This document shows, one piece after another, positions 31,760 to 44,503 of a stretch of 64,000 bases of DNA; position 1 is the stretch's first letter; each line of letters begins with the position of its first letter. Below the pieces are notes generated by a model. The model searched no databases. It was not told where the DNA came from and saw nothing but the letters and a program-made list of their open reading frames with translations. Source of the DNA: Epinephelus fuscoguttatus. Taxonomy: Eukaryota; Chordata; Actinopteri; Perciformes; Serranidae. The stretch lies in contig NC_064758.1 of NCBI RefSeq assembly GCF_011397635.1, forward strand, positions 17,514,513-17,578,512, given 5' to 3'. Both the position numbers and the translations under genes were made by a program.

Positions 31760-34700
31760 TCAAGGTGGTTCTCAGACTCCTCCTTCTGCTGTGAACCAGG
31801 AAGAGACAACAAAGGCTTAGTGGGAGCAACAAAGAAGTTTGATCGAAGAATCCAACACAGAGAGAAGCTGATTATAAAAATACACTTGTGTGTTGCTTCA
31901 CTTTGAGTCCTGGTGGACTCCCAGTCTGAAATTCACAAGTGTACTCAAACTTGGAGAGTGCTTTTTAGAGAGACCAGTGTACTTAGACACACACACCTGT
32001 TTACACCTCTCCATATTCCCTTTGGTACCAGGAGATGCTACGGGGAGGTAAACACTCAGGTTGCTAGGTTACCTTAGTCTCTTGAGAGACTGTGAATACG
32101 CCAATATTTCGTCACATACACACACACAAATGACACACAAGCTGAGCCAAATTAACCAGTTATTGTTCCAGCAAAAACTGCTGACATACAGTTTGTTTTA
32201 TTGTGCAACAAGTTGTCAGTTTTCTTTGGGTGATGGTGAACGTTGTGTTGGTCATCACTGTTTCATTTAGTGAGCCCGTTAACCTGTTTTTTTTTTTTTC
32301 CCCAGCAAAAACTGTCTCTTACTTTAACATAGCTAATACAATTACACCATCAACTGTTTGACAGCCACCTAATAATCAAAAATAGGTTGAATACTTTCTC
32401 AATCTTTTAGTTTCTTTTTTTGTGTGATTTAAATGAGCACAGATGCTCCTCATTATAGTCACAGTGATGGTTTTGTAAAGTGTTTTTGGAACTTGATAGA
32501 AATTAATGATTGTTTTTAAAACAAATATTTCATGCTGCATTGAGATTAAAAGTATATTATGCAGGATGTCTCTAACAAAAAACATTGTATAGACTCATAA
32601 AGGTAATTCTGCCCAAGCATCGTTTTATAATAATTTTGATAATGCATTCTATTTATAGACGCCTTTCAAAGCACTCAGGACACTAACAAAACACAGTTTA
32701 AAAAACAAAACAAGCAGCAACGATCCAAAGATCATAAAATCAAACAATTCCATAATATACAATAAAAGTTAATAAAAATGACTAGACAAAAATCATAATT
32801 ATAAATATCAGGTATAAAATCATTATAAAGTCGTCATCAGTGCAAGTCTGAATATGTGTGTCATCATTAAATCCCCACGAGAAGTGTGTGGCGATGCATT
32901 TATCTGCAGAGACTCTGCCCTCTGCTGATATTTTCTTATTTTCCTCTAATTTTGCTGTGGTCCGTCAGGATATTCCCGGGCACAGCACATAGTTGAGGTC
33001 GAGATTTCTTGGAAAGTAAACCTTGAATAATATTGATAAATGCCATACAGTAGCAGGCCTGGGCAGTATTGTGTTTTCTATTTTATTATCCAAAACTCAC
33101 TTATAAACAAAATGTAAAACCTTACAATTAGTTATTTTAGTTGATTTATAAAGTTTGTCTATGTGTGAGTATTTTGTCTGTTGTATTGCTGAAGTGTAAT
33201 ATACAGTATCCGTGTTCCTCTTGCAGTGGGTATCTACAGTATTTGGTTCTACGACAAGAGGGACTGTCAGCGAATCGCTCAGCTGATGGTCAAGTAAGTA
33301 GCCAGACATATGTATACTTTATCAGTGTTTTGATGGGATAAAACAGTACGCTGTTAGCTTTTCAAAGTTTTTTTCACGTATAGGTGTTAGCTTTAAAAGC
33401 ATCTCTACATTTATCACAAGGAGTATTTGAGTCCACATTTAACAAAGCAAATGATAGTTGAGTGTCTATATTCCTTGCTTTCACTCTCTCCCAGAATTGT
33501 GAAGCAAGAAGCAGACCATGCCCAGAGAGAGTCACCAGAGAAGGCAGAGCCGGGGAGGACCAATGGTGTCGCAGAACCACGGTCCATCGACATCCTGGAA
33601 CTGCTCAGCAAAGCCAAGGAGGAATACCAGAGAGTGAGGAGGCGGACACACACATCACATGTTATTTGGGTTCTTAGATGAGCAAATGTGTTTTCCTTTT
33701 TATGTGTTTTTAGTCCTGGCACTGGGTATTTCTTAACTGTCATTGCAGTTTATACAAACAAAAAAATCAATTTGGATCACAGACTGTGTGTGACCTAAGG
33801 AAAAAATATAGCATCACTAGTACTCCATCCATACCTCTTCAACACTGTGTGAAGCACCTTCACAGGTCTGCTGACTCAACAGAAACAGACTCATAAGTAT
33901 GCATCTCTAAATCTGGGATTATTTCAAGTCGGGCATTGGGAAATGTGCGTGTGTTTTACAGGCACAGGCAGGTGAAACAGATGTATCTACAGAGCCTAAT
34001 GTGAAAGCAGCTGTCAACACCACAGAGCATGTGCACAGCACACCTCTACCTGAAAAGGTACATACAGTACACAAACATGTACGCAAAGGTCTGATGTTTA
34101 TTCATTTATCTGTACCGTTTTATGTTGTGAGTGTTGTCATCCTGTTAAATCTTACATACAGAGACTGTGGAGGAGGGCAAAGAGATGGTGCATGTCTTTA
34201 TCTCAGGTGTCACTGTCAGCCTTTTAGCATTTGGCAGCAGAAAGCTGCTGATAATGTAGGATGTAGTTGCAAGCAGACGGACACACTCCTCCTACCTCCA
34301 GGTTTTATATCAGACGCAGGGCAGAAACAAACAATTCTTCACAACTGAGATTGACGTATAGGTGGGTTTATTTTGGGTCCAGCTCTCATTTAGCAAAATG
34401 CTGCATTTGTAAAGCTCCAACACTAATGGATCCTTTTTAAAGCCATTATTTGACAATTAATGGTTGACATCTTACCCCCTAAGCTACGTGGGCTCCTGTC
34501 ATTATTCCCTCTCCATGTAATTATTTTTAAGATGAGTCAGATCTATTATTAACATTTTAGACCTATTAGGATCATTTGAGGTACATATTTGTACTCTGGG
34601 TTTCTACTAAAACTTGTTTACATGCTTTAATGTTCAAAAAAACACTTTTATTGTTCTCATTCTGTCAGTACTGAGCCATCTGTATTCACCTTCTGTCTGA

Positions 34701-37368
34701 AATGCTTCGTTTAGCGCCTGTCTCTTTAAGACCCACTCCCGAAAAGGCCCAGTCTGCTCTGATTGGTCATTGTTTCTTGGTCTTCCCCATCTCAGTGTAC
34801 TGTCACTGCATTGGAGGAATCACTGTAACAGAGAATAGCAGCACTTTCTAATGCGATAAATCAAAGATAAGAGCTTCTAAATCCAGATTTTCCCTAGTGA
34901 ATATTTTCCAGCAGAAATGTGATCCAAAATTGGTGCGGAATTTGCTACATCAGTTACCAAGTTGACATGTTTCCTGACGTTTGCATGTAGCAATGTATGT
35001 AATATATAAAGTTGTAGTACCATGCCTGCAGCAGATGACCATCAAAAGAAATCTGTTACAAGCTGACATCACATTGTCTTGAAAGTAGAAAAAACGTTCA
35101 TATGTTTACCTTGTTCTGAACATCCGACATTATATATGACAGAAAATAGGGAATAGCATAACAGGTTCCCTTTAGATTCCCAGAGTCCATTGGTGCATCC
35201 TCATATTGCTGGTTTTGTCAGTTTTTATACAGTAATCTGAAAGACCTCTTAAACTGCTGTACTTGATTTTTCTGTGTCAGCACTGCTTTGTATGGGTTTT
35301 GTATGATTTCCTCTGCAGCTCAGTTTTTTTTCTTTTTACCCACCAGAGCTCTCATACAGTGGTGAAGCAGATCACAGTTGAGGAGCTCTTTGGCTCATCC
35401 CTCCCTAAGGACACCTCTCTACCCACAATGCCCTCACAGAACACCACCACTGCCTCCAGTGATCCCTCCACTGCTTACCTCCAGAACCAGTCTTATCCCC
35501 CTCCAGCCCACCAGAACCCACTCTTTCCTCCCCCTCTCGCAGCCCAAGACACTGGGTCAGGTCAGCGGCACCAAGTCCCTGGCTTGCTCCCAGCTCCATA
35601 TGTGCTACACCCCAGCCCTGTTTTCCAGTCAGTGGTTCCCAGGTCAGATCCCCAACCTCGATGCTCAGTCTCCCCGCTCATGGTGCTTCCGCCTGGCTCA
35701 GAGCCTCGAGTTGCTCCCACTGGTCCTGCAGCACCCCCAGCAGCTCCTACGACCTTTTTGGGACAGGATATGCTCAGCTCCCTCAAAGCGCCGGTGCCAT
35801 CTGTGAATTCGGACATCCACAAACCCATCCTCGCACCCAACTTTCTACCAAGTGCGCTGTTCCCACCCCACAGCTTCCAAGAACCCATGGGGAAACCCCT
35901 TCTCCAGCACAGCAAGGAGATGGATGTTTTCTCTCAGCCCCCAAGCCTGATGAAATCCATGTCTGTGAGTTCAACATTTTTTCTTAGCAGCTGATTCTGT
36001 GGATCTGTTTGATGATGTTACCCTCATTAGTGTATTTTATGTCACATATACTTTTATACCACAATAAATTAGGTTATAATCCAGCATATTGTTTGTTATA
36101 ATGCCAGTTCTTCTCCTTTGTCTCACTCCGTCTTCACGCTTTCTATTCTCAGGCTGTTCCCATGAGTCCAGGTCTTGCTGTTCCAGGGCAGTCGATGTCT
36201 GTACTTCTCTCCCCCAGCGCCTTCCAGCAGTCCATCAATAAGACAACAGCTGCAGCATCGGTGGTCCCTCCTGCCCCCTCTGAGCCCTCCTCCACCTCCG
36301 TAGGCACTTTAGAGCCTCCACAAGCAGCCTGCAGCAAAACACAGCTACAGGATACTCTGATACACCTCATTAAGGTAAACAAAGGGCATAAAATACATAA
36401 AAGCAGTACTGTTGGTTCTTTGGAGTGGAAAACCTTTAAGATAAGGCTGTTTTCTATCACCATACCATTGCAATTTCAAAAGAAAAGGCTCCATTGTATA
36501 GTTAAAAGATTAGTTCACCCACATTACAAACAAAGAAAGCTAATAAATATTAATTTAGGATGTAGACCCAGGGACAACATTTTGTTGCTGTGCAATAGTT
36601 CCTGGTGGCAAAATAGTTTGTGTTTCAGAACTATGACTGTCTGACCTGGCAGATCAGCGCTTCGGGGATAGTTTTGGTTTGCTCGGAAGCCAACGGAGCT
36701 TCGTGGCCAGCTTCCTGGCTTCAGGGTGCTTCCACCTTTGGTCTGAAGTTGAACCCAGTGACTCTGAGGAGCTCTGATGCTGGCCTAAGAGCTCCATGAC
36801 TGGTTTCCAAGCTTCTTGACACTTTGGCGTCTTGTATAAACTTTGCATTCTCACACAGATGTGCTCTTGGGTTGCAAATTTTTGGCACAGATGGATTTAA
36901 CATGAATCAGCACTTGGGTAGTCATACCAATGTAATTCATCACCTTTACGAGTACAAAGTTTAGTACCCTACTACAGACCTCACTATCTACAATTTTCAA
37001 TGGAACTTGTTTCTGCCAAAGAAGTGCTTCCAAAGAAAACAATTGACGGTGTTGTGTGAATAACGGAGACCCTGATTCTGAAAAGAGATGCTGCTGTTAA
37101 GATTAGTGTCTTAGTGTGAAAAGTCACACCTTCAAAAGAATTCAGATGTAGTAACAGTTTTACAGTTTTATGTTTCCAGTTAAAAGATTGAATTCCAATG
37201 AAAACTGTCATCTTATTGTGTAAACACACACACACACACTTAGGTGTAGTTTGTTCATTCCTCTCTCGTTCACTTCCTCCCATCTAGAACGATCCAGACT
37301 TCCTCAGTGCCATTCATGATGCTTACCTGCAGAGTCTCTCCAAGGACTTCAGCAACATAAAGCTATAG
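28639..37368 (+). CDS. dcp1a: mRNA-decapping enzyme 1A, complete (9 coding exons, 507 residues)
   Basis: Co-activator of the decapping enzyme DCP2 in 5'-3' mRNA decay, acting in the cytoplasm and P-bodies. Coding exons: 28639-28770, 29123-29163, 30084-30211, 33227-33293, 33495-33633, 33962-34057, 35347-35964, 36153-36374 and 37288-37368; all introns are GT-AG and the total is 1524 bp. Order of parts: EVH1-like domain (about 1-125), a helical motif IDILELLSKAKEEYQ (about 153-168), motif I VKQITVEELFGSSLPK (about 206-221), a long Pro/Ser-rich linker, and the trimerisation region from LQDTLIHLIK to the C-terminus. The start has a strong context (A at -3, G at +4). The human protein has 582 residues; this one is shorter mainly in the linker. 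It could be confused with DCP1B, but the neighbours cacna1d and tkt point to DCP1A. Confidence 0.95.
29123..29163 (+). CDS. dcp1a: dcp1a coding exon 2
   Basis: A 41-bp exon encoding EKTEIEGTLFVYA and two bases of Arg58. The acceptor is ATCATTTTAG and the donor GTAAGC. It matches EKTDIEGTLFVY of human DCP1A, in the EVH1 beta-sheet. Confidence 0.93.
30084..30211 (+). CDS. dcp1a: dcp1a coding exon 3
   Basis: Residues 58-100 of the EVH1-like domain, including SASPHHGFTIMNRL, LVEPINKDLEFQL and PFLLYRNGN. It starts in phase 2 after ATTCAACTAAG and ends one base into Leu101 before GTGAGT. Confidence 0.95.
31681..31756. repeat. (GA)38 microsatellite in dcp1a intron 3
   Basis: Seventy-six bases of pure GA, the longest perfect array in the window and a polypurine tract able to form triplex (H-DNA). 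Confidence 0.97.
33227..33293 (+). CDS. dcp1a: dcp1a coding exon 4
   Basis: A 67-bp exon encoding GIYSIWFYDKRDCQRIAQLMV, the end of the EVH1-like domain. The IWFYD core matches human DCP1A (SIYSIWFYDKNDC). The acceptor is CCTCTTGCAG and the donor GTAAGT. Confidence 0.95.
33495..33633 (+). CDS. dcp1a: dcp1a coding exon 5
   Basis: Residues 123-169. A charged linker is followed by PRSIDILELLSKAKEEYQR, which corresponds to HRPIDILEMLSRAKDEYE in human DCP1A, a short helical motif after the EVH1 domain. Confidence 0.94.
33962..34057 (+). CDS. dcp1a: dcp1a coding exon 6
   Basis: A 96-bp, phase 0-0 exon encoding 32 residues of low-conservation linker (AQAGETDVSTEP to PLPEK). The frame is open and joins its neighbours. 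Because both ends are in phase 0, it could be skipped without changing frame. Confidence 0.82.
34556..35175. mobile_element. TTAA-type DNA element, copy B, in dcp1a intron 6
   Basis: The left end reads TTAGACCTATTAGGATCATTT and the right end GGGAATAGCATAACAGGTTC then CCTTTAG. The ends are imperfect inverted repeats of the (T)TAA-AGGGGACCTATTATGC type. Internal blocks match copy A at 5378-6537. No coding capacity. Confidence 0.55.
35347..35964 (+). CDS. dcp1a: dcp1a coding exon 7 (motif I and Pro/Ser-rich linker)
   Basis: The largest exon, 618 bp and residues 202-407. It starts SSHTVVKQ and ITVEELFGSSLPK, equal to the conserved motif I of metazoan DCP1 proteins. The rest is rich in Pro, Ser, Gln and Thr and poorly conserved, as expected for this disordered region. 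The donor GTGAGT follows MKSMS. Upstream reading from 35263 is intron. Confidence 0.93.
36153..36374 (+). CDS. dcp1a: dcp1a coding exon 8
   Basis: Residues 408-481, phase 0-0. It contains VLLSPSAFQQSI, similar to VLLAPSVFQQTV in human DCP1A, and ends SKTQLQDTLIHLIK, the start of the C-terminal trimerisation helix. Confidence 0.94.
37288..37368 (+). CDS. dcp1a: dcp1a coding exon 9 (C-terminus)
   Basis: Residues 482-507 and a TAG stop. NDPDFLSAIHDAYLQSLSK continues the trimerisation domain; the human equivalent is NDSSFLSTLHEVYLQVLTK. The acceptor is CCCATCTAG. Confidence 0.95.
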   Translation, partial: NDPDFLSAIHDAYLQSLSKDFSNIKL

Positions 37369-39900
37369 TCTGCTTCAACCATCGCCACTATCACTCTCAG
37401 TGCTACGACCCCTTTGTGACTTTTGAAGAATCCAGACATTAATGGGAGATAGAAGAAGTGCAGGATAACAGGTTTTTGACACACTGTACACCACAACTCT
37501 ACAAACTACTCTGTTTTATGGGGAAAATATAGCATGCAACCCTCTGATCTTCACTCCAAACTTGTTTTTTGAGTTCTCACCTGAACACTGACGCTGTCCT
37601 GGCTACTCACGTTAACTTGGATCGACTTTTTTGTCTGCTTTATTAAGCCAGAACTACTGTTGGAGAGAAGCAAGGAGATAAAACTTGCCAGTGTGGCCTT
37701 GAGTTTTCATATTCACTTTATAAATATGATAAAACAGTTTGCCACGCACTGGTAAGGTTAAGCTGTTGCTAGTTTATTTCACTTGAGGACGGGACCAAAG
37801 CGGAGCTTCGGTGACCTCAGATTATTACACTCTTGACCTTCGGACAGATGATTGTGGAGCTTGAACAGTATGGGAATCACAGATGCTGCCTCTCTTACTC
37901 ATATGTCTTTGGACTTCTCGTAGTGCGGGAATATGGGAACAGAGAAAACGAGAAGAGAAAGACCTCTGTGCTGGGGACCTCAGAACTGTTTTGGGGGTCT
38001 TTGCAGACAGACTGTCTAACTGTGTGGCATTAAAAGGACTGCTCATTTTCGCTTTTTGACCTTCACCCTCAAAGCATTGCTGAGGCCTGTATTTTCCTGA
38101 TAACACCGCAGAGACAGCGAACAATTTTTGTGGCATTTTGTTTTTGTTGGTGTCCTTGATTGAGGAGATTGTTGAGGTTTTTTTTTTTCCAACCCTTTTC
38201 CAAGGAAGAAAAAGAACTTCCGTTATTGTTTGGAGAAGCACTTGCAGCTAAATCTAAGAATCAGTTCCTCTCAGCTGCTCTTTTAATGTTACGTTACAGA
38301 CTGCAAAGTGTTCATAAACACTACCCAGCTTCTTGCTATCTTTCTCCACATTTCTCTCTACCCTTGCTCTTTCTCTGTCTGTGTGTCTTTTTCCTCGTCT
38401 GTGTCGTTCATCTTTCCTCCACCAGCTGAGCTCAGTACTTGATGTTCTTGGAGAGGAACGTGCAATAGACGACAGTCGCTATGCCTTTAGAGATACCAGC
38501 ATTTTGGGATACTTTAAGATGGTACAGTAGAGCTAAATTTATTTGAACCACTGGGTTCTGGTTCTGCAACGGTGTTGAATTTTTAAATATCACAAAAAAC
38601 TCAACACAACTTGCTATTGATTTTTGGATCATGTTTACCTTCACACCTTAAATATAAAATAGAGAGCGGATATGCTTTTGATAGCTTCAGTAAGTTTCAC
38701 ACCACTTGAGTTTCAACCTGTAATCCAAATTAATGACGAAAAATATAAACTACCTCTATTCCTGTCACTAAATTTATTTTTCCAGGCCACAGCTACATCT
38801 CATGTCACAAGACTGTGAAGACAAATTAAATTGTGGTACCTTGTCAGGCTTTTTTGCAGTAAAAGGCTACTGCAGTACAGAACCATTAACCCTGCAGAGT
38901 GCAGTAGGGAACAGGAAACAGCACATCTGTCTATTGATGCAGTTTGAGAACAAATAACTGATCTAATGTGCATCAAAAAATCAGTTTGAAAATAGTACAA
39001 AAAATGCTTATTATGTGGCTTGGGTGTATTTTCCACCACACAACAGGTTACTAATAAGTTTCAATTGCCCTGTTGTCACAGAATGTTCAGCGCATACAAG
39101 ACCATTAAAACTAAAAAGCATAAAAAATTAAGTTGTAGTTTTCTTACAAATGGTACAGTGATGTTTGGCGTCAGTCAGCTCATGGATGATCAGGCTGCTT
39201 CTGCACACGTTACTGTTCAGATGTCTGTAGTTCTCTAAGCATTCAATACGCAAAGTCATAGGAGACTTTTTTTCCCCCGGTTTTGCAAACATGAATTGCT
39301 GAAAATTTGGAAATGACTCACAGGAGTGATATGAATTTCTGCATAAACACCTGTCTTGATTGTGATAACACAGCTCTTCATTTGATCTTGCCATTTGAAT
39401 GTATTTGATTCTTTGCAACATGTATGTGCCAGTCTTGTTGTCTTCTGTGTCCTGCATATTTAAGTTGAACTCAGATCCACATGCTTTCAGTACCGACCAA
39501 CAATGTTTTTCTTTCTCTTTTTTTAATTTGCAAAATCAAGATTCATAATGTGAAAAGAAAATGTCCATAGCCATGGAGCAAATCAAATAATTTGTACCCT
39601 TCTTTGCCCTGTTATTATTTTTTCATTTCAGAGGTCATGTTGCCAACACCACTGGCATGTGTTGGTTAAATAAACGCACACAGGAAAAATGACTGAAACG
39701 TAGACGTTTTTTAATCCCGGTCACATATTTAAGGTTTTATGGTTATTTTAGGCGTTGGTATAATTTATCGTATCGGCCAGAGATTTGATTTTGGGAAGGT
39801 CTTTGCAGAAATTATATTAATTTTCCAAAATTGTTGCCACTGTACATAATTTGGTTTATTTTGACTATTTTGTGATATTAAAGAATTGAAAATAGAGTTG
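37369..39900 (+). other. dcp1a 3' UTR with two candidate poly(A) signals
   Basis: After the TAG there is no further gene until tkt. AATAAA lies at 39669-39674 and ATTAAA at 39877-39882, the latter followed by a T/G-rich stretch (TTGTCTGTTTTTGTTTG), a good cleavage context. This implies a 3' UTR of about 2.3-2.5 kb. Long 3' UTRs are common for regulators of mRNA decay. The exact end needs transcript data. Confidence 0.45.
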
Positions 39901-41947
39901 TCTGTTTTTGTTTGCTGCTGAGAGCAGCCGCTGTTTCTGTCAGCTGTGAAAATAAGATTTAAAGATTAAACTGGAAGTCAAGTCAAGGCATGCGTTATCA
40001 TATGCACGGTAATAACAAGTTTCTCTGTACCATGAAATTCTTTTTTGTCTTTTAGCTTGAAATTAAACACAGTATAGAAGATGAAAAATATAAATATGAC
40101 AACATAGGAAAGTGTTAAACAATATCAGAAGAGATAAAGTATTCAAATAGCACTATGTACAATCTGGACGATTGTGTGACTCGGAATTAACGTTTTCTAA
40201 AGAGGGTTTCTAAGTTACTTATTTTTCTGCCAGTGTTGTAATAGAGCATGAGTTAAGAGGAAATCATTCAGAGGTACAGGAGAAATGTGCAGTTTCTCTT
40301 TTGTACCACCAGATGTCACCAGGTGCTCACTGTTGATCTGTTGTACTCAATGATCTCTGGTTTTAACGCCATCAACATTAAATCGTAATCACTTGGTATC
40401 AGTCCCACCACGGGTTTATTTCATCGGAGAACTTGATCTGTGAGTCTTTCTGGGTGTAAGTGACAAAACAAAGTACAGAGATAATTGATTAACTAGATTG
40501 GCAAGGAAAATGTTATTATTCCCCCTTTTGAAACTCCCTCCTCAGGTCCCCTGCTGGCCAAATGTGGATGTCAGTCTCAGCCAGTTGCAAGTGTCACCCA
40601 GCCTTTGGAAGCCTAAAGATTGCAAGTGAAAAGGTCAGTCCTGTAAGATAAACCTTTTATGACTGTGTCAAACCCAAACAACACTTGGGAATTACCAATC
40701 TGTCTGTCAGTCCTTATCTGAATGGCATGTGAGTGCATGTTGCAGGTGTAGCTGGTTTGTACTGCGGCTAATCAGGTCAGCTTCAGTGGGAAATGTCATT
40801 AAGGTAAGATTACAGCCATGTGTGATCCTTCCTGTTGGAAGCCACATTTCCTTCCTCTCCTCTTGTAATTGCCGTAGCTTCACAGGACAGGTACACTTAA
40901 CTGTTTAAAGAGAGAGCTGCTTATATTACACTCAACTATACCTGATACTGTTTGATCTTTGCTCCTCAAACTTGTTAATATCAATCAGTATACAATTAAA
41001 TTAGGAAGAAGAAGAAGCCTGTTTAGCATCCTTAGCTGCACTTTTTAAATACATTCTCACTTAATGCTCAAGCCAAACATACAGTGTCATTCTGCACTTT
41101 ATTGAAAGGGGTGTTGCTTCATAAAATATCATTTTGTTTGAAAACATAATGCAATAAAAGTAGAAGAGGTTTATGTGATGCCGGTGCAGATATATGACAA
41201 CCTATAGCTTCACATCCATACTGTTGCATGGTGCAGCTACAAGAAAAGGCCATTAGTATGAAGTGAGAGCATCTGAGAGCCTATATATAGGTGTTATATG
41301 TGATGTACATAGGGGCAGTAATTACCTCAATCTAGTTTAACCAAAATACAGCAATACTGAGCTGAAATTGGTTCCTAAAGACATTTAAATTATGGCTCAA
41401 CTGTGCAACTGCATACTTTTGTATTTTACAAGCCTGGTTATTTATAATTAATCTGGAACTGCACCAGGTTGTTTGCTTTATTAGATGTTTCTCTGTTTAT
41501 TTGCACGCCTGAATTGTTTCTGTGTCCAAATTTCCCTTAAAAAATTGTCATCAAATACAGTATGAAGCTATTGATGTTAAACATGAGCGTCTCTGACCAG
41601 TGTGTGCCTGACTGTGTGCGAGCTTATGAGTGTGCGTGTGGCCTTGGTCTCAGACCAAAGCCCTCCTACTATTGGCTGTGCTCATGCGTGCCAGTTTGAA
41701 GTAACTGTAGGCTGCTTTTAGCCCTAGATTAGCCATATTCATAGGCTTTGCTTGCAAACACGCCCCCCTGCCTCCCGTCTGTCTGTCAGGTTCAACACCA
41801 CTGCCTCTTTTTAACCCCTGCCACCATCCGCTGCACACTCCTCGCTTTTATTCTCGGGACAGCAGACCGGGGACTTTTAACTCTTAACTTCATTTAACCG
41901 GCTTGTGTGTGCGCGTGTGTGTGCTTTTTCTTCGGTGCATCGGCCAG
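39901..41947. other. dcp1a-tkt intergenic region and putative tkt promoter
   Basis: No gene is recognised. It includes a short (GAA)n at about 41006-41017. The last 190 bases before the tkt ATG are C-rich, with CCCCCCTGCC near 41764 and a pyrimidine-rich leader with TGTGTGTGCGCGTGTG just before the ATG. This part probably holds the tkt promoter and 5' UTR. No TATA box stands out. Confidence 0.45.
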
Positions 41948-42054
41948 ATGGAGGACTACCATAAACCGGACCAGCAGACGGTGCAGGCGCTCAGGAACAT
42001 CGCCACCCGGCTCCGGATCAACTCCATCAAGGCGACAACTGCAGCGGGCAGCGG
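41948..42054 (+). CDS. tkt: tkt coding exon 1
   Basis: Residues 1-35 and two bases of Gly36, starting [15 protein letters not shown] and ending ATTAAGS before GTAAGA. The start is placed by identity with the human N-terminus. Context has G at +4 but C at -3. Confidence 0.95.
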
Positions 42055-43079
42055 GTAAGAGGAGGAAGATTACACCAAGCTGGAGATATAGTGGTGTTAT
42101 AATATAACAAGACAAAACAAGGTTACTGTCCTGGGCCAGCTGCTGTATGATTCATGCATTTGTTTGTTGAAAGGGCAAATTCTAAAAAGTAGAAACACCG
42201 GCTGGAATTTACACAACATAAAGAGTGTTCCCTGATGGACTGACAGTCCGCTGCAGACTGCGTGCAGGAGGATTCGCGTTGTGCAGCCACAGATGCAAAA
42301 TAACAGTATATGTGCGCCTTGTGCAACGTGCAAAACTGATGGACTTTTAATGTTCTTATCTGATTTTTACTGCGCGTTAAGCGGTTCTGTGCCAGCATGC
42401 ACTGTGCGTAATTTACGCACTTCTCCAGAAATTAGTTGTTAGGTGCAAAGGGTCAGAGTTCGTTTACTTAACATATTTGCATATTTCACTACGAGTAGGT
42501 TAGGTTCATAAGTACAATGAATTCAGTTAAATTATCAAATGTGTTTGTTTTGCGCTACCACCCCTTCAAATAATAAAACATTTATTTAAACGTGTCGGAT
42601 TTGGAGGTTCGGCCTAAATTGCTGCAGGTGCACCAGTGCTCATCTCTCCCTTAACCCTTTGCGTACTTTGGGATCGCTTATGTAACAGAGGAGGAGCAGA
42701 GACAGGGTCGGTGCATGATCTCGTGGGCCGACGTAGTGTGCGGCGGCTGCAGGATGGGACCGGGGGACGCACGGACGCGCTTCCGCTGCTCGGCCGCGCC
42801 TGCTTGCAGCTTGTCACACGCGTCAAGTCGCTCAAATTTAAAAGGAAAAGTACATCCGGGGAAATTTTTCAAAATAACTTCCAAATTGAGAAACTCGCTG
42901 CAACGTTTATGAGGTGACAGGAAATAAAAGCTTAAAATGTTAATAAATTATAGGATGCGTCAAACTATAACTTCTGTTAGTCTTTTTCATCATCCATAGC
43001 GACTATCCCACTTGTCCAATGTTAAAGAGTATTAACATTTAGTAGGTTAGTTAACATTAGACGAGCCTGTTTTGACTCT

Positions 43080-43153
<74 letters not shown>

Positions 43154-43701
43154 CAGCTGTGTTTAGCTTCCTTTGGCATCATGGTTACTTATTAGATTTT
43201 CTCCAGGGATTGATATCGGCAACTGAGATATAGGAAGGCTTCTTTTCTTTAAGTCATTTGAGACATTGTTTGAGTGAAGGGCAGTATAAATGAGTAGAGT
43301 GAGCTTATTCAAAGTCAAATCAAAAGATTTTTAATTCCAGTTTGATAACCGAAACATGCACAGCATAAACTGTAGCCATTTTTACATTCGGCCTCTTCTC
43401 CGGAGCCTTTGTGCTCCACTGTCTCTCAGATTAACTCATATCGCAGCAGTGCCTGGACAGCATAACGTGTGTGGTTGTGCTGCTGCCGTGGTCCTGCCAG
43501 ATGCCTCCTGCTGCTGCTGCCATCATTAGTCATTAGTCATACTTCTACTATTATTATACACATATGACTATTGTCACACATGTATACTGTCAGATATTAA
43601 TACATACTTTCAACATATTGTACCACAGTAGCCAGAACTATAACGATAATATTATTACTTTCAATAATGTTGTTGTAAGCTACTGTCATTACCGTCTGTC
43701 C

Positions 43702-43750
<49 letters not shown>

Positions 43751-44452
43751 CTGTCTCATTGTGTCATACGGATTACTGTTAATTTATTATGCTGATCTGT
43801 TCTGTACGACATCTCTTGCACGTCTGTCCGTCCTGGAAGAGGGATCCCTCCTCAGTTGCTCTTCCTGAGGTTTCTACCGTTTTTTTCCCCCGTTAAAGGG
43901 GTTTTTTGGGGGAGTTTTTCCTTATCCGCTGCGAGGGTCATAAGGGCAGAGGGATGTCGTATGCTGTAAAGCCCTGTGAGGCAAATTGTGATTTGTGATA
44001 TAGGGCTTTATAAATAAAATTGAATTGAAATTGAATTGAATTAACCCATGTTTTGTTAATACAATTCTTCGATCACAGCCAGTGTTCACGTTGCAACGCC
44101 ACTTTTCACCCTCTTATAAGAGCATCCCTCATCCCATATAAATTTTATGATTATTCATCATCTCCTTCTGGTTTTTGCTTTTGCTCGTTTTTGATTATTT
44201 GATCGCATTATCCATTACAGGAGTGCAAGGAAAAGGCCTTCATGGAGGAGGCCTGAGTGAGGTATTATTGGCATGTGGTTTGAAAATAAAGAGGATAACA
44301 GTCAGGACATAAGTCCTCATCATAACCTGTTTTGTGTTCATTTGTCTTGGCTTGTTCCAACAGTTTGGGACTACACACTGAACTATGTCTTTGTATGTGT
44401 ACGTGTCTGCATGAATGAGAGAAAGTGTAAAACCTCCTCTAAATGTATTTAC

Positions 44453-44503
<51 letters not shown>

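Larger units (their letters stand above)
28771..37287 (+). other. dcp1a introns 1-8: contents
   Basis: Introns: 28771-29122, 29164-30083, 30212-33226, 33294-33494, 33634-33961, 34058-35346, 35965-36152 and 36375-37287. Intron 3 holds a 76-bp (GA)n tract and unrecognised DNA with short open frames near 30700-31440. A fragment near 32635-32760 looks like a dispersed repeat. Intron 6 holds a TTAA-type element copy. No extra gene is seen in the others. Confidence 0.6.

Noticed and set aside
35263..35346. Apparent N-terminal extension of dcp1a exon 7
   Set aside because: It is intron sequence, ending in the pyrimidine-rich acceptor TTTTTACCCACCAG at 35346.
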